Source: Porticoccaceae bacterium (GTDB lineage: Bacteria > Pseudomonadota > Gammaproteobacteria > Pseudomonadales > Porticoccaceae). Taken from it: a DNA stretch of 51,599 bases. This document shows positions 33,512 through 44,364 of the stretch, in pieces; the stretch's first letter is position 1, and every line of letters starts with the position of its first letter. Both the position numbers and the translations under genes were made by a program. The stretch spans positions 1 to 51,599 of the forward strand of contig JAHEGD010000012.1 in assembly GCA_024639885.1 (NCBI GenBank), read 5' to 3'. Below the pieces are notes generated by a model. The model was not told the DNA's origin. It saw nothing but the letters and a program-made list of their open reading frames with translations, and did not search any database.

Positions 33512-33721
33512 ATGCCCGGCTGGCAAGAATTACTTATCGTACTGGTGATCGTAGCGTTGATTTTTGGTACCAAAAAACTTCGCGGTATCGGCGGCGACCT
33601 CGGCGGCGCCGTAAAAGGCTTTAAAGACTCAATGCAGGGCAATACCGACCCCGCCGAGCCGACCAGCAACGCGCAAGAGAGCGTTGAGCCGGCCGACGAC
33701 GACCAACCCAAAGCCCAATAA
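33512..33721 (+). CDS. tatA: Twin-arginine translocase subunit TatA
   Basis: A 69-residue protein with one N-terminal membrane helix (about 5-19, [15 protein letters not shown]), the hinge [21 protein letters not shown] that forms the amphipathic helix, and a charged tail. TatA oligomers form the protein-conducting element of the Tat system. GGAG precedes the ATG. tatB starts 12 bp after its stop. Confidence 0.97.
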   Translation: MPGWQELLIVLVIVALIFGTKKLRGIGGDLGGAVKGFKDSMQGNTDPAEPTSNAQESVEPADDDQPKAQ

Positions 33722-33733
33722 GGCCGCACTGGC

Positions 33734-34048
33734 GTGTTCGATATCGGCTTCGCCGAGCTGCTGCTAATCGCCGTCGTCATTCTGGTGGTGATGGGGCCGG
33801 AGCGTCTGCCGCAAACGGTGCGCTCGCTGTCGCTCTGGGTGGGCCGCGCCCGCCAAACCTTTACCGCCGCTAAGCGCGAGCTAGAGCGTGAGGTCGGCAT
33901 GGACGATATTCGCCAGCAGCTTCACAACGAGAAAATACTGCGCGATATCGAATCCAGTAAAGAGGAGTTGGCCCGAGCCAAGCAACAAGCTAACGACACG
34001 GTTAATGACCTGCAGAGCGCCGTTGAAGAGCCGGCCAAGCCGCAGTGA
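33734..34048 (+). CDS. tatB: Twin-arginine translocase subunit TatB
   Basis: A 104-residue protein starting with [29 protein letters not shown] is the classic TatB N-terminus, with the polar Glu8 in the helix and the GPERLP hinge that separates TatB from TatA. A long amphipathic and coiled helix follows (about 30-90). With TatC it binds twin-arginine signal peptides. It is shorter than E. coli TatB (171), mainly in the C-terminal tail. tatC begins within its stop (GTGA). Confidence 0.96.
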   Translation: MFDIGFAELLLIAVVILVVMGPERLPQTVRSLSLWVGRARQTFTAAKRELEREVGMDDIRQQLHNEKILRDIESSKEELARAKQQANDTVNDLQSAVEEPAKPQ

Positions 34049-34803
34049 TCGACTCGCCCCCCAACAGCAACAGCCAGCCGCCGCTCGGCGAGCAACCGTT
34101 TATCGCCCACCTGCTTGAGCTGCGCGACCGCTTACTGCGCAGCCTGATTGCGGTGCTGATTATCTTTATCGCCCTGTTTGGTTTCGCCAACGATCTCTAC
34201 CAGTACATCTCGGCACCGCTGCGCGCCTACATGCCAGAGGGTGCCGGCATGATCGCCACCGAGGTCGCTTCGCCGTTTTTTACCCCGTTCAAGCTGACGC
34301 TGGTGGTATCGCTGTTTGCCGCCATGCCCTACCTGCTCTATCAGCTCTGGGCATTTGTCGCACCGGGGCTCTACCAGCAGGAAAAGCGCATCGCGATGCC
34401 GCTGTTTTTCTCCAGCGTGGCGCTGTTCTACGCCGGCATGGCGTTCGCTTACTATGTCGTGTTTCCGCTGGTGTTTATGTTTTTTACCAGCACCGCGCCC
34501 GAGGGGGTGTCGATCATGACCGACATCCGCAGCTACCTCGACTTTGTCCTGAAGCTATTTTTCGCCTTCGGGCTCGCCTTCGAGATCCCCATCGCGGTGG
34601 TGATCCTCAGCTGGGTCGGCGCGGTCGACCCGGCAACGCTAGGCAGTAAGCGACCCTACGTATTTGTCGGCTGCTTCGTGGTGGGCATGCTACTGACGCC
34701 GCCCGATGTGATCTCACAGGTCCTGCTGGCACTGCCGATGTGGCTGCTGTTTGAAGTGGGCGTGGTGTTCGCCAAACTGATCAAACCGCGCCACACCGAC
34801 TAA
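34045..34803 (+). CDS. tatC: Twin-arginine translocase subunit TatC
   Basis: A 252-residue polytopic inner-membrane protein with six helices. The conserved cytoplasmic N-terminus is [45 protein letters not shown] and the [16 protein letters not shown] segment follow. [10 protein letters not shown] carries the conserved Glu of the signal-peptide site. The GTG start overlaps the tatB stop by 4 bp. It ends the ubiE-to-tatC run and converges on a SulP transporter gene. Confidence 0.97.
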   Translation: MIDSPPNSNSQPPLGEQPFIAHLLELRDRLLRSLIAVLIIFIALFGFANDLYQYISAPLRAYMPEGAGMIATEVASPFFTPFKLTLVVSLFAAMPYLLYQLWAFVAPGLYQQEKRIAMPLFFSSVALFYAGMAFAYYVVFPLVFMFFTSTAPEGVSIMTDIRSYLDFVLKLFFAFGLAFEIPIAVVILSWVGAVDPATLGSKRPYVFVGCFVVGMLLTPPDVISQVLLALPMWLLFEVGVVFAKLIKPRHTD

Positions 34804-34818
34804 TCGGCTACTAGCCGA
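34804..34818. terminator. Small symmetrical hairpin between tatC and the SulP gene
   Basis: TCGGCTACTAGCCGA is a near-perfect inverted repeat starting directly after the tatC stop and covering the SulP stop codon. It lacks a T run, so termination would be weak; it may protect the 3' ends of both convergent transcripts. Confidence 0.35.
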
Positions 34819-36394
34819 GCGAATCTTCGGCCACGAAGTACTTGGGGTCTTCAATCACGTTGACTTCAACCATGCCACCGGCCCGCTTGAGCAGCCGCCG
34901 GCACTCATCGCTGAGATGAACCAAGTGCAGTGTTTTGCCAGCCGCCACATAGCGGTCAGCGAGCGCGTCGATCGCCTCCAGCCCAGAGTGGTCGGCAACC
35001 CGCGAACGGGCGAAGTCGATGATCACATCCTGGTTGTCGCGGGCCGGGTTAAAGGCCTGCGAGAAAGAGGTAACCGAGCCAAAAAACAGCGGCCCAGTAA
35101 CGGCGTAGACGGTCGAGCCGTTGTGGTCCTCACGGCTATCGATGCGGATATGTTTGGCGTGCTCCCAAGCGAACACCAGCGCCGAGACAATCACCCCCAC
35201 CACCACCGCCACCGCCAGATCGGTGGCGACAGTCACTGCCGAAACCAGCACGATGACCAGCGCATCGCTGCGTGGGATCTTGCCGATAATTCGAAAGCTG
35301 CTCCACTCGAAGGTGCCGATCACGACCACAAACATCACCCCGATCAGCGCTGCGACCGGGATCTGCTCGATCAGCGGTGAGGCAAACAAGATAAAGGCCA
35401 GCAGCGACAGCGCCGCCATAATCCCCGACAGCCGACCGCGGCCACCGGAGTTGATGTTGATCATGCTCTGGCCGATCATCGCACAGCCACCCATGCCGCC
35501 GAAAAACCCGGTAACGATGTTAGCGATACCCTGCGCGCGGCACTCGCGGTTGCCGCGGCCGCGGGTCTCGGTCACCTCGTCGATCAGCCGCAGCGTCAGC
35601 AGCGACTCGATCAGGCCGATCGCGGCCAACACCAGCGCGTAGGGGAAGATAATGGTCAGTGTCTCAAAGGTGTACGGCACCGACGGGATCGAGAAACTCG
35701 GCAGGCCGCCTTTTATCGAGGCGACATCGCCGACCACGCGGGTATCGATACCAAAGTAGATCACCGCCACACTGACCGCCACAATCGCCGCCAGCGACGA
35801 CGGCACTGCGGTAGTGATGCGCGGCAGCAGGTAGATGATCGCCATCGTCGCCGCCACCAACAGCAGCAAGCTGGTCATAGCACTGCCCTGCAGCCAGGCA
35901 ACGTCGACGATACTGCCGGCCAGTGCGGTGTCGGCCAGCCAGCCGGGCTGGCCGGCGACGCCAAACTGGTTGAGCTGGGCGAGAAAGATCACAATTGCCA
36001 GCCCGTTGACGAAACCGAGCATCACCGGGTGCGGCACCATACGGATAAACTTACCCAACTTAAACCAGCCGGCCAACAGCTGTAGGAAGCCCATCAGTAC
36101 CACGGTAATAAACAGGTACTCGACGCCGTGGTCGGCGACCAGCGCCACCATCACCACCGCCAGGGCGCCGGTTGCGCCCGAGATCATGCCCGGCCGACCG
36201 CCGATGACAGCCGTGATCAGCCCGACCAGAAACGCGGCATAGAGCCCCACCAGCGGCTCGACACCGGCGACAAAGGCAAACGCAACCGCCTCTGGCACCA
36301 GCGCCAACGCGACCGTCAGGCCAGAGAGTAGATCGTTCTTAACGGCAGCTGGGCCGCCCAAACGTGCTAATGGTAGGGAGGCGGCGCTCGACAT
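34811..36394 (-). CDS. SulP-family anion transporter with STAS domain
   Basis: A 527-residue inner-membrane protein with 12-14 helices in the SLC26/SulP fold and a C-terminal STAS domain (about 410-515, including [20 protein letters not shown]). [20 protein letters not shown] near the N-terminus and [28 protein letters not shown] are typical of the sulfate/bicarbonate group. Substrates of relatives include sulfate, bicarbonate and dicarboxylates, and no sulfate-assimilation gene is nearby. The ATG at 36394 is chosen because AAGGA lies 8 bp before it; a TTG two codons upstream is also open. It follows the RNA helicase gene by 44 bp on the same strand. Confidence 0.9.
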   Translation of the reverse strand: MSSAASLPLARLGGPAAVKNDLLSGLTVALALVPEAVAFAFVAGVEPLVGLYAAFLVGLITAVIGGRPGMISGATGALAVVMVALVADHGVEYLFITVVLMGFLQLLAGWFKLGKFIRMVPHPVMLGFVNGLAIVIFLAQLNQFGVAGQPGWLADTALAGSIVDVAWLQGSAMTSLLLLVAATMAIIYLLPRITTAVPSSLAAIVAVSVAVIYFGIDTRVVGDVASIKGGLPSFSIPSVPYTFETLTIIFPYALVLAAIGLIESLLTLRLIDEVTETRGRGNRECRAQGIANIVTGFFGGMGGCAMIGQSMININSGGRGRLSGIMAALSLLAFILFASPLIEQIPVAALIGVMFVVVIGTFEWSSFRIIGKIPRSDALVIVLVSAVTVATDLAVAVVVGVIVSALVFAWEHAKHIRIDSREDHNGSTVYAVTGPLFFGSVTSFSQAFNPARDNQDVIIDFARSRVADHSGLEAIDALADRYVAAGKTLHLVHLSDECRRLLKRAGGMVEVNVIEDPKYFVAEDSLG

Positions 36395-36438
36395 AGACAA
36401 TCCTTAACAACTCAATGGGTTTAAATACAGCGGTGGGC

Positions 36439-38178
36439 TCAGCGGTTGCCGTTAACCTCGCCCTGCGGGCGGCCACCGCGACCGCGCTGGCCCTGGCCGG
36501 GGCGAGCTTGGCCGCCGCCTGCGCCGCGGCGCTGCTGGCCATTGGCGGGGCGCTGGGCGCGATTGCCATCACCGCCGCGACCGGCGCGGTTGCCGTTGGC
36601 CTCGCGCGGGCTGTCGGCGCGGTTGCCAAAGTTGTCGTCGCGGGCGGCGTGGCTGCGGCCCTGGCCACCGCGGCCAGCGCGGTTACCGGGGCGGCCCTGG
36701 CGACCAGCGTACGGGTTGACGTTGCCGGTATCGACGCCGGCGCGGTTGCCGCGGTTGTCGTCACGGTCGTCTTGGCGGCTGTCTGGGCGACCGCGGTTAC
36801 CGCGGTTGTCATCGCGCGAGCTGTTGCCAGCGCCACCGTTGGCGCGGTTGCCAGCGCGCGCGGCGGCGGCACCGCCGGTGTGGCCGCGGCCACTGCTGCG
36901 CTCGCTGCGGCTGATTTCGCTGCGCCCTTCACTGCGGGTGTTGCCGCTGTTGTGGCGGCCGGTGCGGTTGCGGCCGCGGTTTTGCGATGGCGCCTGCTTG
37001 GGGCCGCGCACGGCGCGGTGCAGGAAGGTCTCGGGCAGGTTGTGCTCCGGCTCAAAGCCGTCGACTATCTCGCGGTTAATAAGCTGGCCAATCAATCGCT
37101 CGATGTCCGAGAGCAGCCCTACTTCGTCGTGGCTGACCAGCGACACCGCTTCACCACTGGCGCCAGCGCGGCCGGTGCGGCCGATGCGGTGGACGTAATC
37201 CTCGGGCACATTGGGCAAGTCAAAGTTAACCACGTGGGGCAGCTGATCGATATCCAGCCCGCGCGCGGCGATGTCGGTGGCGACCAGCACCCGGCACTTG
37301 TTGGCTTTGAACTCGGCGAGCGCCTTGGTGCGCGCACCCTGGCTCTTGTTGCCGTGGATAGCAGCGGCCACAATGCCCTCGCTCTCTAGGTACTTAGTCA
37401 GCTTGTTGGCGCCGTGCTTGGTTTTGGTAAACACCAGCGTCTGGCCCCAATCGCCCTTGCGGATCAGCTCAACCAGCAGCGCCGGTTTGGCTTTTTTGTC
37501 GACCGAGCAGAGCCGCTGGCTGACCAACTCGGTGGTGGTATTGCGCGGGGTGACCGACACCTCGACGGGATCTTTAACCAGCCCTTTGGCGAGTTTGCGG
37601 ATCTCCTCAGAGAAGGTCGCTGAGAACATCAGCGTCTGGCGGTGGGCCGGCAGCACGGCGAGAATTTTGCGAATGTCGTGAATAAAACCCATATCGAGCA
37701 TGCGGTCGGCTTCATCCAGCACCAACACTTCGAGCTGCTCAAACTTGACCGCGCGCTGCTGGTAGAGATCGAGCAGACGGCCCGGGGTAGCGACAAGAAT
37801 ATCGACGCCCGAGCGCAGTTTCATCATCTGCGGGTTGATCTTAACGCCGCCAAACACCACCGCCGAGCGCAGCTTAAGGTCGCCGCCGTAGGTCTCGACG
37901 CTCTCTAAAATTTGTGCGGCCAGCTCGCGGGTCGGGGTCAAAATGAGTACCCGTGCCTGGTTGGCACCGGCACCGCGGCCCTCTTTAAGACGCTCCAGAA
38001 TTGGCAGTGTAAAGCCGGCGGTTTTACCGGTACCGGTCTGCGCGGCAGCCATCACATCGCGGCCAGCCAAGACCGGCGGGATCGCCTGGGCCTGAATCGG
38101 GGTTGGGGTGGTGTAGCCCTGTTTTTCAATAGCGGCAAGAATGGGCGCACACAGGCCCAGGTCAGTGAACTTAGTCAT
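36439..38178 (-). CDS. rhlE: DEAD-box RNA helicase, RhlE type, with long low-complexity tail
   Basis: A 579-residue ATP-dependent RNA helicase. The Q motif is GYTTPTPIQ (21-29), motif I AQTGTGKT (46-53), DEAD at 155-158, SAT at 186-188 and motif [10 protein letters not shown] (330-337). The helicase core ends near 385. The last ~190 residues are an Arg/Gly/Asn/Asp-rich disordered tail with repeats such as RDDNRGNR and GNRAGRGG, likely an RNA-binding or condensate-forming segment. RhlE acts in ribosome assembly and RNA turnover. The ATG with GGA at a 7-bp spacing is chosen; two upstream starts are possible. The repeated codons create a long antisense open frame that is not a gene. Confidence 0.93.
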   Translation of the reverse strand: MTKFTDLGLCAPILAAIEKQGYTTPTPIQAQAIPPVLAGRDVMAAAQTGTGKTAGFTLPILERLKEGRGAGANQARVLILTPTRELAAQILESVETYGGDLKLRSAVVFGGVKINPQMMKLRSGVDILVATPGRLLDLYQQRAVKFEQLEVLVLDEADRMLDMGFIHDIRKILAVLPAHRQTLMFSATFSEEIRKLAKGLVKDPVEVSVTPRNTTTELVSQRLCSVDKKAKPALLVELIRKGDWGQTLVFTKTKHGANKLTKYLESEGIVAAAIHGNKSQGARTKALAEFKANKCRVLVATDIAARGLDIDQLPHVVNFDLPNVPEDYVHRIGRTGRAGASGEAVSLVSHDEVGLLSDIERLIGQLINREIVDGFEPEHNLPETFLHRAVRGPKQAPSQNRGRNRTGRHNSGNTRSEGRSEISRSERSSGRGHTGGAAAARAGNRANGGAGNSSRDDNRGNRGRPDSRQDDRDDNRGNRAGVDTGNVNPYAGRQGRPGNRAGRGGQGRSHAARDDNFGNRADSPREANGNRAGRGGDGNRAQRPANGQQRRGAGGGQARPGQGQRGRGGRPQGEVNGNR

Positions 38179-38317
38179 TTTCATATCCAAGGTGGTTTAA
38201 AAGTACAGCTTTTGGGTCAGAGCTTGGAGTGAAACGCGCGCGTTGGCGGCCGAAGAAGACACAACAGGACTGACAGGAGCGCTCAGTCTACAGAAACAGT
38301 GATCAAAATACCAGCAA

Positions 38318-39046
38318 CTAGCCGAGCCTCTCCCAGAGCTTGCAGAGCTGCTCGGTGAGTTCTCGCAGCTGTCGCTGCCAAGCGCTGTCAGCGGCGGCCG
38401 GCTGCCAGCCGAGCAGATCGATAGCCCCGGCCGACAGCCCGGCGTACTCCCAGTCGAGCACCACCAGGCCGCGTTCGGCCTCGATTACATTGGCCGCAGT
38501 CAGGTCGTGGTGCACCAACTGGCGGGGCTGACCGGCTAACTGCCGGTCGATGCCAGCGGCGAGTGTCAACAGCCCCTGCCAACTGCCCTGCTGCTGCGTC
38601 GGCAGCTGGTCAATGTAACCGCTGCAGTAGGCGCGGTAGTCGTAGCGGCGCACCCCCGCCAGCTCACCCTGCGCGGCGTAGTCGGCCACTACCGCGGCCA
38701 GCCGGCGCTGCTCGGTGCGGCTCTGCCACTGCTGCGCAGACCACGGCTGGCCGTCGATATACTCGCTGACCAGCGTCTCTGCGTCGCAGTAGTAACAGTT
38801 GGCGGTGTAGGGCTTGCTGGCCAGCGCGGCGATTACCGCGCGCTCGCTGGCGCGGTCGATACCCAGCGCCGCCGAGCGCGGATTGTTGAGCCGAATCACG
38901 GCGCGGTAGTCGCCACTGCCAACCAAGTAGCTGCGGTTTACCCGGCCGCCGGTCAGCTCGGCGAGCGGCTGCGGCCGCGCCGGTGGCGGTGGCGACCACT
39001 GCTGCCAGTGCTCGAGTGCAGCGCGCAGCCGCGCCGGCTCAGCCAC
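38318..39046 (-). CDS. Phosphotransferase (APH/choline-kinase fold), probable thiamine kinase
   Basis: A 242-residue kinase-fold protein. LTGGRVNRSYLV is the nucleotide-binding loop, Brenner's catalytic motif is HHDLTAANV (179-187) and the metal-binding Asp198 is in VVLDWEYAG, followed by AIDLLGW. This layout fits the choline/ethanolamine/thiamine kinase branch of the APH superfamily. As the last gene of a TPP-riboswitch operon with a thiamine transporter, phosphorylation of imported thiamine (as by ThiK) is the best guess. The GTG start at 39046 overlaps the permease stop by 8 bp; the longer open frame lies inside the permease gene. Confidence 0.8.
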   Translation of the reverse strand: MAEPARLRAALEHWQQWSPPPPARPQPLAELTGGRVNRSYLVGSGDYRAVIRLNNPRSAALGIDRASERAVIAALASKPYTANCYYCDAETLVSEYIDGQPWSAQQWQSRTEQRRLAAVVADYAAQGELAGVRRYDYRAYCSGYIDQLPTQQQGSWQGLLTLAAGIDRQLAGQPRQLVHHDLTAANVIEAERGLVVLDWEYAGLSAGAIDLLGWQPAAADSAWQRQLRELTEQLCKLWERLG

Positions 39047-39632
39047 CGGCAAGTGCGCGCCGGTAGTTGTGGCGCCAGCGCCAGTAGCCGTAACTGGCCA
39101 TCGCGGTGTAGATGACAAACAGTAGCGCTGTCTGGTTGAGATCGCGGGCCAGATAGAGGTAGATCGCCGCCGCGTCGAGCACGATCCAGTAGAGCCAGTT
39201 TTCGAGCACCTTGCGGGTCGCCATCAGCGTAGCTGCCACCGCCCCCCAGGTAATCACCCCATCCAGCCAGAGCCACAGCAGCGGATCGCCACTGGCCAGC
39301 CGCCACCACACCGACAGTGCCGTCAACACACCCACCGCGGCCAGCGTAGCGGCATGGTGTCGGCGCGGCCAGCGCTGAACGGCCAGCTCGGTTTGCTCGC
39401 CGTCGCCGTGACGCCACGCCCACCAGCCGTAGATAGCGGTAACCAGGTAGAAGCCGTTGAGCGCCGCCTGCAGCGGCAGCTGGGCCTGCCAGAAAACCAC
39501 CATATAGACTACGCTGCTGACCACCGCGACCGGCCAGCAGAGGCTGTTCTCGGCGGTGGCCAGCACCAGAAACGCCAGCGCCAACACCACGCCGAGCGTC
39601 TCTAAGTTGACCCAGCCAAGCCAGTCGGCCAT
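39039..39632 (-). CDS. pnuT: PnuC-family permease, probable thiamine transporter PnuT
   Basis: A 197-residue inner-membrane protein with about seven helices. The PnuC family pattern is seen in ATAENSLCWPVAVVSSVVYMVVFW, then GFYLVTAIYGWWAWRHG and the C-terminal ENWLYWIVLDAAAIYLYLARDL with the W-x-x-W-x-x-x-D ligand-site motif. PnuC proteins carry vitamin precursors by facilitated diffusion and depend on intracellular phosphorylation for trapping; PnuT versions carry thiamine. The TPP riboswitch upstream and the kinase gene downstream support thiamine over nicotinamide riboside. The ATG overlaps the stop of the preceding small gene (TGATG). Confidence 0.88.
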   Translation of the reverse strand: MADWLGWVNLETLGVVLALAFLVLATAENSLCWPVAVVSSVVYMVVFWQAQLPLQAALNGFYLVTAIYGWWAWRHGDGEQTELAVQRWPRRHHAATLAAVGVLTALSVWWRLASGDPLLWLWLDGVITWGAVAATLMATRKVLENWLYWIVLDAAAIYLYLARDLNQTALLFVIYTAMASYGYWRWRHNYRRALAGG

Positions 39633-39892
39633 CAATCCAGCGCCCGGTAGTCGGGGATGTATTTGACCACAAACACGGCGCGGCCAAACTCCTGGTAGCA
39701 CTGCAGCAGGCTCGATTGGACCGCTGCCATCGCCTGGCTAGTTGGCCCCTGCACAATCGTCGAGGTCGGCGTGGTCACCACCTGTAAGCCCGCGACGGCA
39801 TTGACCAGCTCGATAAAGCGGTCGATCGGCGCGATATACTCCTCGCGCAGCGGGTACATGCTGATGTCGATGGTAATCTGCTGCTCGCTCAT
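39632..39892 (-). CDS. Small YkoF/MTH1187-like thiamine-binding protein
   Basis: An 86-residue protein without signal peptide or membrane helix. ITIDISMYPLREEYIAPIDRFIELV, TTPTSTIVQG and VVKYIPDY match the ferredoxin-like YkoF/MTH1187 (thiamine_BP) fold, members of which bind thiamine or HMP. It sits between the outer-membrane receptor (10-bp gap) and the permease (1-base overlap), so it is co-translated with both. It may bind thiamine in the cytoplasm or regulate the kinase or permease (inferred). AAGGAG precedes the ATG; the longer open frame runs into the receptor gene. Confidence 0.82.
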   Translation of the reverse strand: MSEQQITIDISMYPLREEYIAPIDRFIELVNAVAGLQVVTTPTSTIVQGPTSQAMAAVQSSLLQCYQEFGRAVFVVKYIPDYRALD

Positions 39893-39902
39893 GCTGCGCT
39901 CC

Positions 39903-41987
39903 TTAAAACTGCCACTGTGCGGTGGCGCCAAAACTGCGCCCAGGCGCCAGCTGGCGGTAGCTTTCGTTGACCCAAGTGCGCGGGTCGCCGGCAAAGTAGA
40001 GGCCGTGCACGGCGTAGTCGCGGTCGGCTAGGTTGCGCCCCCACAGCGACAGATCAATGCCGCCGAGCTGGCCGCTGACAAACAGGTTAAGCAGATGATA
40101 ACCCGGCAACTTGCCGTCGTGGTAATAGCCGTAGTAGCTGTCGCCACTACCCTGCAGCTGCAGCTCTAGCTGGGCAGCTGGCAGTTGCAGGCGCAGGCCG
40201 GTGCTGTACTGGTAGGTTGGCGATTTAGCTTGGTCGCGATCACGGCGCTCGTTGAACCCCCACTGATCCAGGTCAAAACTGGTGATCGACTCTACCTGGG
40301 TGCGCAGTAGGCCGAGATTGGCATAACTGCTGAGCTGCTCGCCCCAGCCCTGCTGCCACTCCAGCTCTAGCCCGTAGCTGGCGCTGTCGCCGGTGCTGTC
40401 GAGATAGCCGATCCACAGGCCGGCGGCATCATCCCACATCCAGCTCTCCAACTGGGCGTTGTTGCGCTGGTTGTAAAACAGCGTGGCGCGCAGCTCGCTG
40501 CTGGCCGTCTGCCACTTGTAGCCGAGCTCTAGCGAGCGCAACTGCTCGCTATCAAAGCGCAACTTGTCGGCGGTAAATAGCTGAAAGCCGTCCGACATCC
40601 AAACCTGATTGGCACTCGCCGAGGTGTTGATACCGCCGGGCTTCTCCGACTGGGCTAGCCGCGCATACCAGAGCTGGCCATCGGCCGGCCGGTAGTTGGC
40701 AGTCAGCGCCCAGTGGCGCAGCCACTCGTCGCTCGACGAGTCAAACGCGTTGCTGTCGCGGTAGTCGTCGCTAAACCGCTCCAGGCGCGCCGCACCGATC
40801 CACTCCACTGCGCCCTGCTCGCTGCGCCACTGGCCGTAGAGCGCCTGCTGCTCACTCTGATAGTCGCTGGTTGACTCTAGTACTGACGGCTCGAACTCGT
40901 CGCCGACGTCATCCCACGGGTAGCGGTAGTTGAGCGTCTCCTCGGCGTCGCGTAGATATAAGCCAGCAGTAAATGACCCTGCTTGATAGCTACGCGAGTT
41001 CCAGCGGATATCTACTGCAGTGTAGTTTTTTTCGCGAGCGAACGACTCCGATGAGATGACGCCACTGTCGGCAAAGCCCACGTAAACCCAATCCGCATCG
41101 TAGCTATAAAAAGTTTCGCTATCGCTGTGGCTGATAATAATCTCCGACACCGCCCCCGAGTAGTGGGTGTGGGCGACGGTCACGCCCAACAGCGCGTGGC
41201 GCAGCTGGTCGCTGCCGGGCTGGTCGCTGAGGGTAGTGCGCTCGTCATCGAGCGACCAAGCGTCGTAGCCGTTGTCGGCATCCAGCCACTGCGCGGTAAG
41301 GCCGACCTCGGTCAGCGGCGCCGGTTTAAAGCTGGCAGTCAGGCGCGCCAGCTGCTCGTCGCGGCCGGCGGTGTCATCGCGATTTAGCGCAAGGTTGCGG
41401 GTTTGGCCATCTTCGCTAGCTTGGTAGAGCGCCAGACGCACTGCGCCATCGCCCAGCGCAGCGCCGGCCGCGATACCGGCCTGCCAGAGCCCGTCGCTGC
41501 CAAGCCCAATTTGCAGCGTGCGGCTGTCGTCGGTTCGACTGGCCAGCGCCAGCGCGCCAGCGTGGCCAACCGCCCCTTGGCTGGTCGCCTGCGGGCCGCG
41601 CGCCAAGCTCACCTGGCCGATATCAAACAGCAGTGCCGCGCCGGCATCGCCCAGCTCCACCCCGTTTAGGGTAACCACTACCGAGGGGTAGTTTTTCGGG
41701 TCTTGAAACTGCTCCAGATCGCCGACCCCGCGCACCTGCATAAAGCGGCCACGCGAGCCGGCCGAGCTAAAGCTGACGTTGACCAGTGAATCCAACAGGC
41801 TGTCGATATGCTGCGGCACCTGGCGGGCAAGCAGCTCACTGTCGAGCGCCGACAGCGAGCCGGCCAGCTGGTTGATAGAGCCGTCGATAAAATCGGCGCT
41901 GACGGTAATCTCTTCGATCGCCAACAGCGACGGGCTGGCGACGGCAACGGCGCTGGCTAGCAAGGTTTTTAACGGTGGTTTAAACAT
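39903..41987 (-). CDS. TonB-dependent receptor, probable thiamine receptor
   Basis: A 694-residue outer-membrane protein. A short signal peptide (MFKPPLKTLLASAVAVASPSL region) precedes EEITVSAD, a TonB-box-like start, then a plug (VQVRGVGDLEQFQDPKNYPS, VSLARGPQATSQGAVGHAG) and a barrel ending in AQWQF. It lies behind a TPP riboswitch and ahead of thiamine-type uptake genes, so thiamine (or a precursor) import across the outer membrane is likely, as known for riboswitch-linked Omr receptors in other Gammaproteobacteria and Bacteroidetes. The ATG follows AGAGG; that site lies in a hairpin (41997-42017). Confidence 0.9.
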   Translation of the reverse strand: MFKPPLKTLLASAVAVASPSLLAIEEITVSADFIDGSINQLAGSLSALDSELLARQVPQHIDSLLDSLVNVSFSSAGSRGRFMQVRGVGDLEQFQDPKNYPSVVVTLNGVELGDAGAALLFDIGQVSLARGPQATSQGAVGHAGALALASRTDDSRTLQIGLGSDGLWQAGIAAGAALGDGAVRLALYQASEDGQTRNLALNRDDTAGRDEQLARLTASFKPAPLTEVGLTAQWLDADNGYDAWSLDDERTTLSDQPGSDQLRHALLGVTVAHTHYSGAVSEIIISHSDSETFYSYDADWVYVGFADSGVISSESFAREKNYTAVDIRWNSRSYQAGSFTAGLYLRDAEETLNYRYPWDDVGDEFEPSVLESTSDYQSEQQALYGQWRSEQGAVEWIGAARLERFSDDYRDSNAFDSSSDEWLRHWALTANYRPADGQLWYARLAQSEKPGGINTSASANQVWMSDGFQLFTADKLRFDSEQLRSLELGYKWQTASSELRATLFYNQRNNAQLESWMWDDAAGLWIGYLDSTGDSASYGLELEWQQGWGEQLSSYANLGLLRTQVESITSFDLDQWGFNERRDRDQAKSPTYQYSTGLRLQLPAAQLELQLQGSGDSYYGYYHDGKLPGYHLLNLFVSGQLGGIDLSLWGRNLADRDYAVHGLYFAGDPRTWVNESYRQLAPGRSFGATAQWQF

Positions 41988-41996
41988 GACAAGAGC

Positions 41997-42017
41997 CTCT
42001 TTAACGTGGTTAAAAAG
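41997..42017 (-). promoter_or_regulatory. Hairpin masking the receptor ribosome binding site
   Basis: On the minus strand CUUUUUAAC pairs with GUUAAAGAG through nine base pairs (one U-G) around a CAC loop. The 3' arm contains AAAGAG, part of the AGAGG Shine-Dalgarno sequence, with the ATG 9 bp on. It is a plausible translational expression platform for the TPP riboswitch 50-120 bp upstream. The switching partner was not worked out. Confidence 0.5.
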
Positions 42018-42069
42018 ACCCGGCATACTGCGTATTGGAGAGACTGCAGCGCGACTGCGCTAGATCCTA

Positions 42070-42142
42070 TTCCTACGCCGGCATTATCCGGATCAGGTTC
42101 AAGGGTGCATCTCAGGCCGTGGTGTAGGCCGCCCCTTAGGAA
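42070..42142 (-). ncRNA. TPP (THI-box) riboswitch
   Basis: On the minus strand the THI consensus is clear. P1 is TTCCTA/TAGGAA (42137-42142 with 42070-42075), AGGGGC opens the aptamer, CTGAGA is at 42110-42115, then ACCCTTGAACCTGATC and GATAATGCCGGCGTAGGAA. It sits 83 nt before the start codon of the TonB-dependent receptor and would repress the thiamine-uptake operon when TPP is plentiful. Confidence 0.96.
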
Positions 42143-42205
42143 AAACTGCGCAGACTGTACACGCCGCACCGGCCAGTTTCAACCGCAACCGGCCGGGTAC
42201 GGGCC

Positions 42206-42239
42206 AAAAAAAACCGGCCCCGCGCTGGCGGGGCCGGTT
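42206..42239 (-). terminator. Terminator of acs
   Basis: A perfect 12-bp stem (AACCGGCCCCGC/GCGGGGCCGGTT, 4-base loop) is followed on the minus strand by eight Ts. It lies 22 bp after the acs stop and just ahead of the riboswitch-controlled transcript, which it insulates. Confidence 0.92.
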
Positions 42240-42260
42240 GGCGCTAGCCGCACTGGGCGG

Positions 42261-44198
<1,938 letters not shown>

Positions 44199-44220
44199 AA
44201 ACAGACCCTTAACAGAAATG

Positions 44221-44248
44221 AAAAACTAGAGCGGGCGGCACTGCCCGC
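44221..44248 (-). terminator. Probable terminator of the toxin-antitoxin operon
   Basis: On the minus strand GCGGGC-N6-GCCCGC is followed five bases later by TTTTT. It lies between the antitoxin stop (44365) and the acs start, so it would end the TA transcript before acs. Confidence 0.5.
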
Positions 44249-44364
44249 CACAAAGCCCTATGATCGTCAACCGGCGCAGCGCAAACCATTAGACCTTTAG
44301 CGATAGCCAAGGGTCGTGCCTAGCCGATCACCTGAACAGCTTGAACTCACCCCACCACTGCGGC

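Noticed and set aside
36415-37389. 324-residue + strand open frame opposite rhlE
   Set aside because: It mirrors the biased Arg/Gly/Asn codons of the helicase tail and gives an Ala/Val-only low-complexity product; the helicase on the minus strand is clear.
39039-39632. PnuC for nicotinamide riboside
   Set aside because: The family is the same, but the TPP riboswitch and YkoF-like partner favour the thiamine-specific PnuT branch; no NAD-salvage gene is adjacent.
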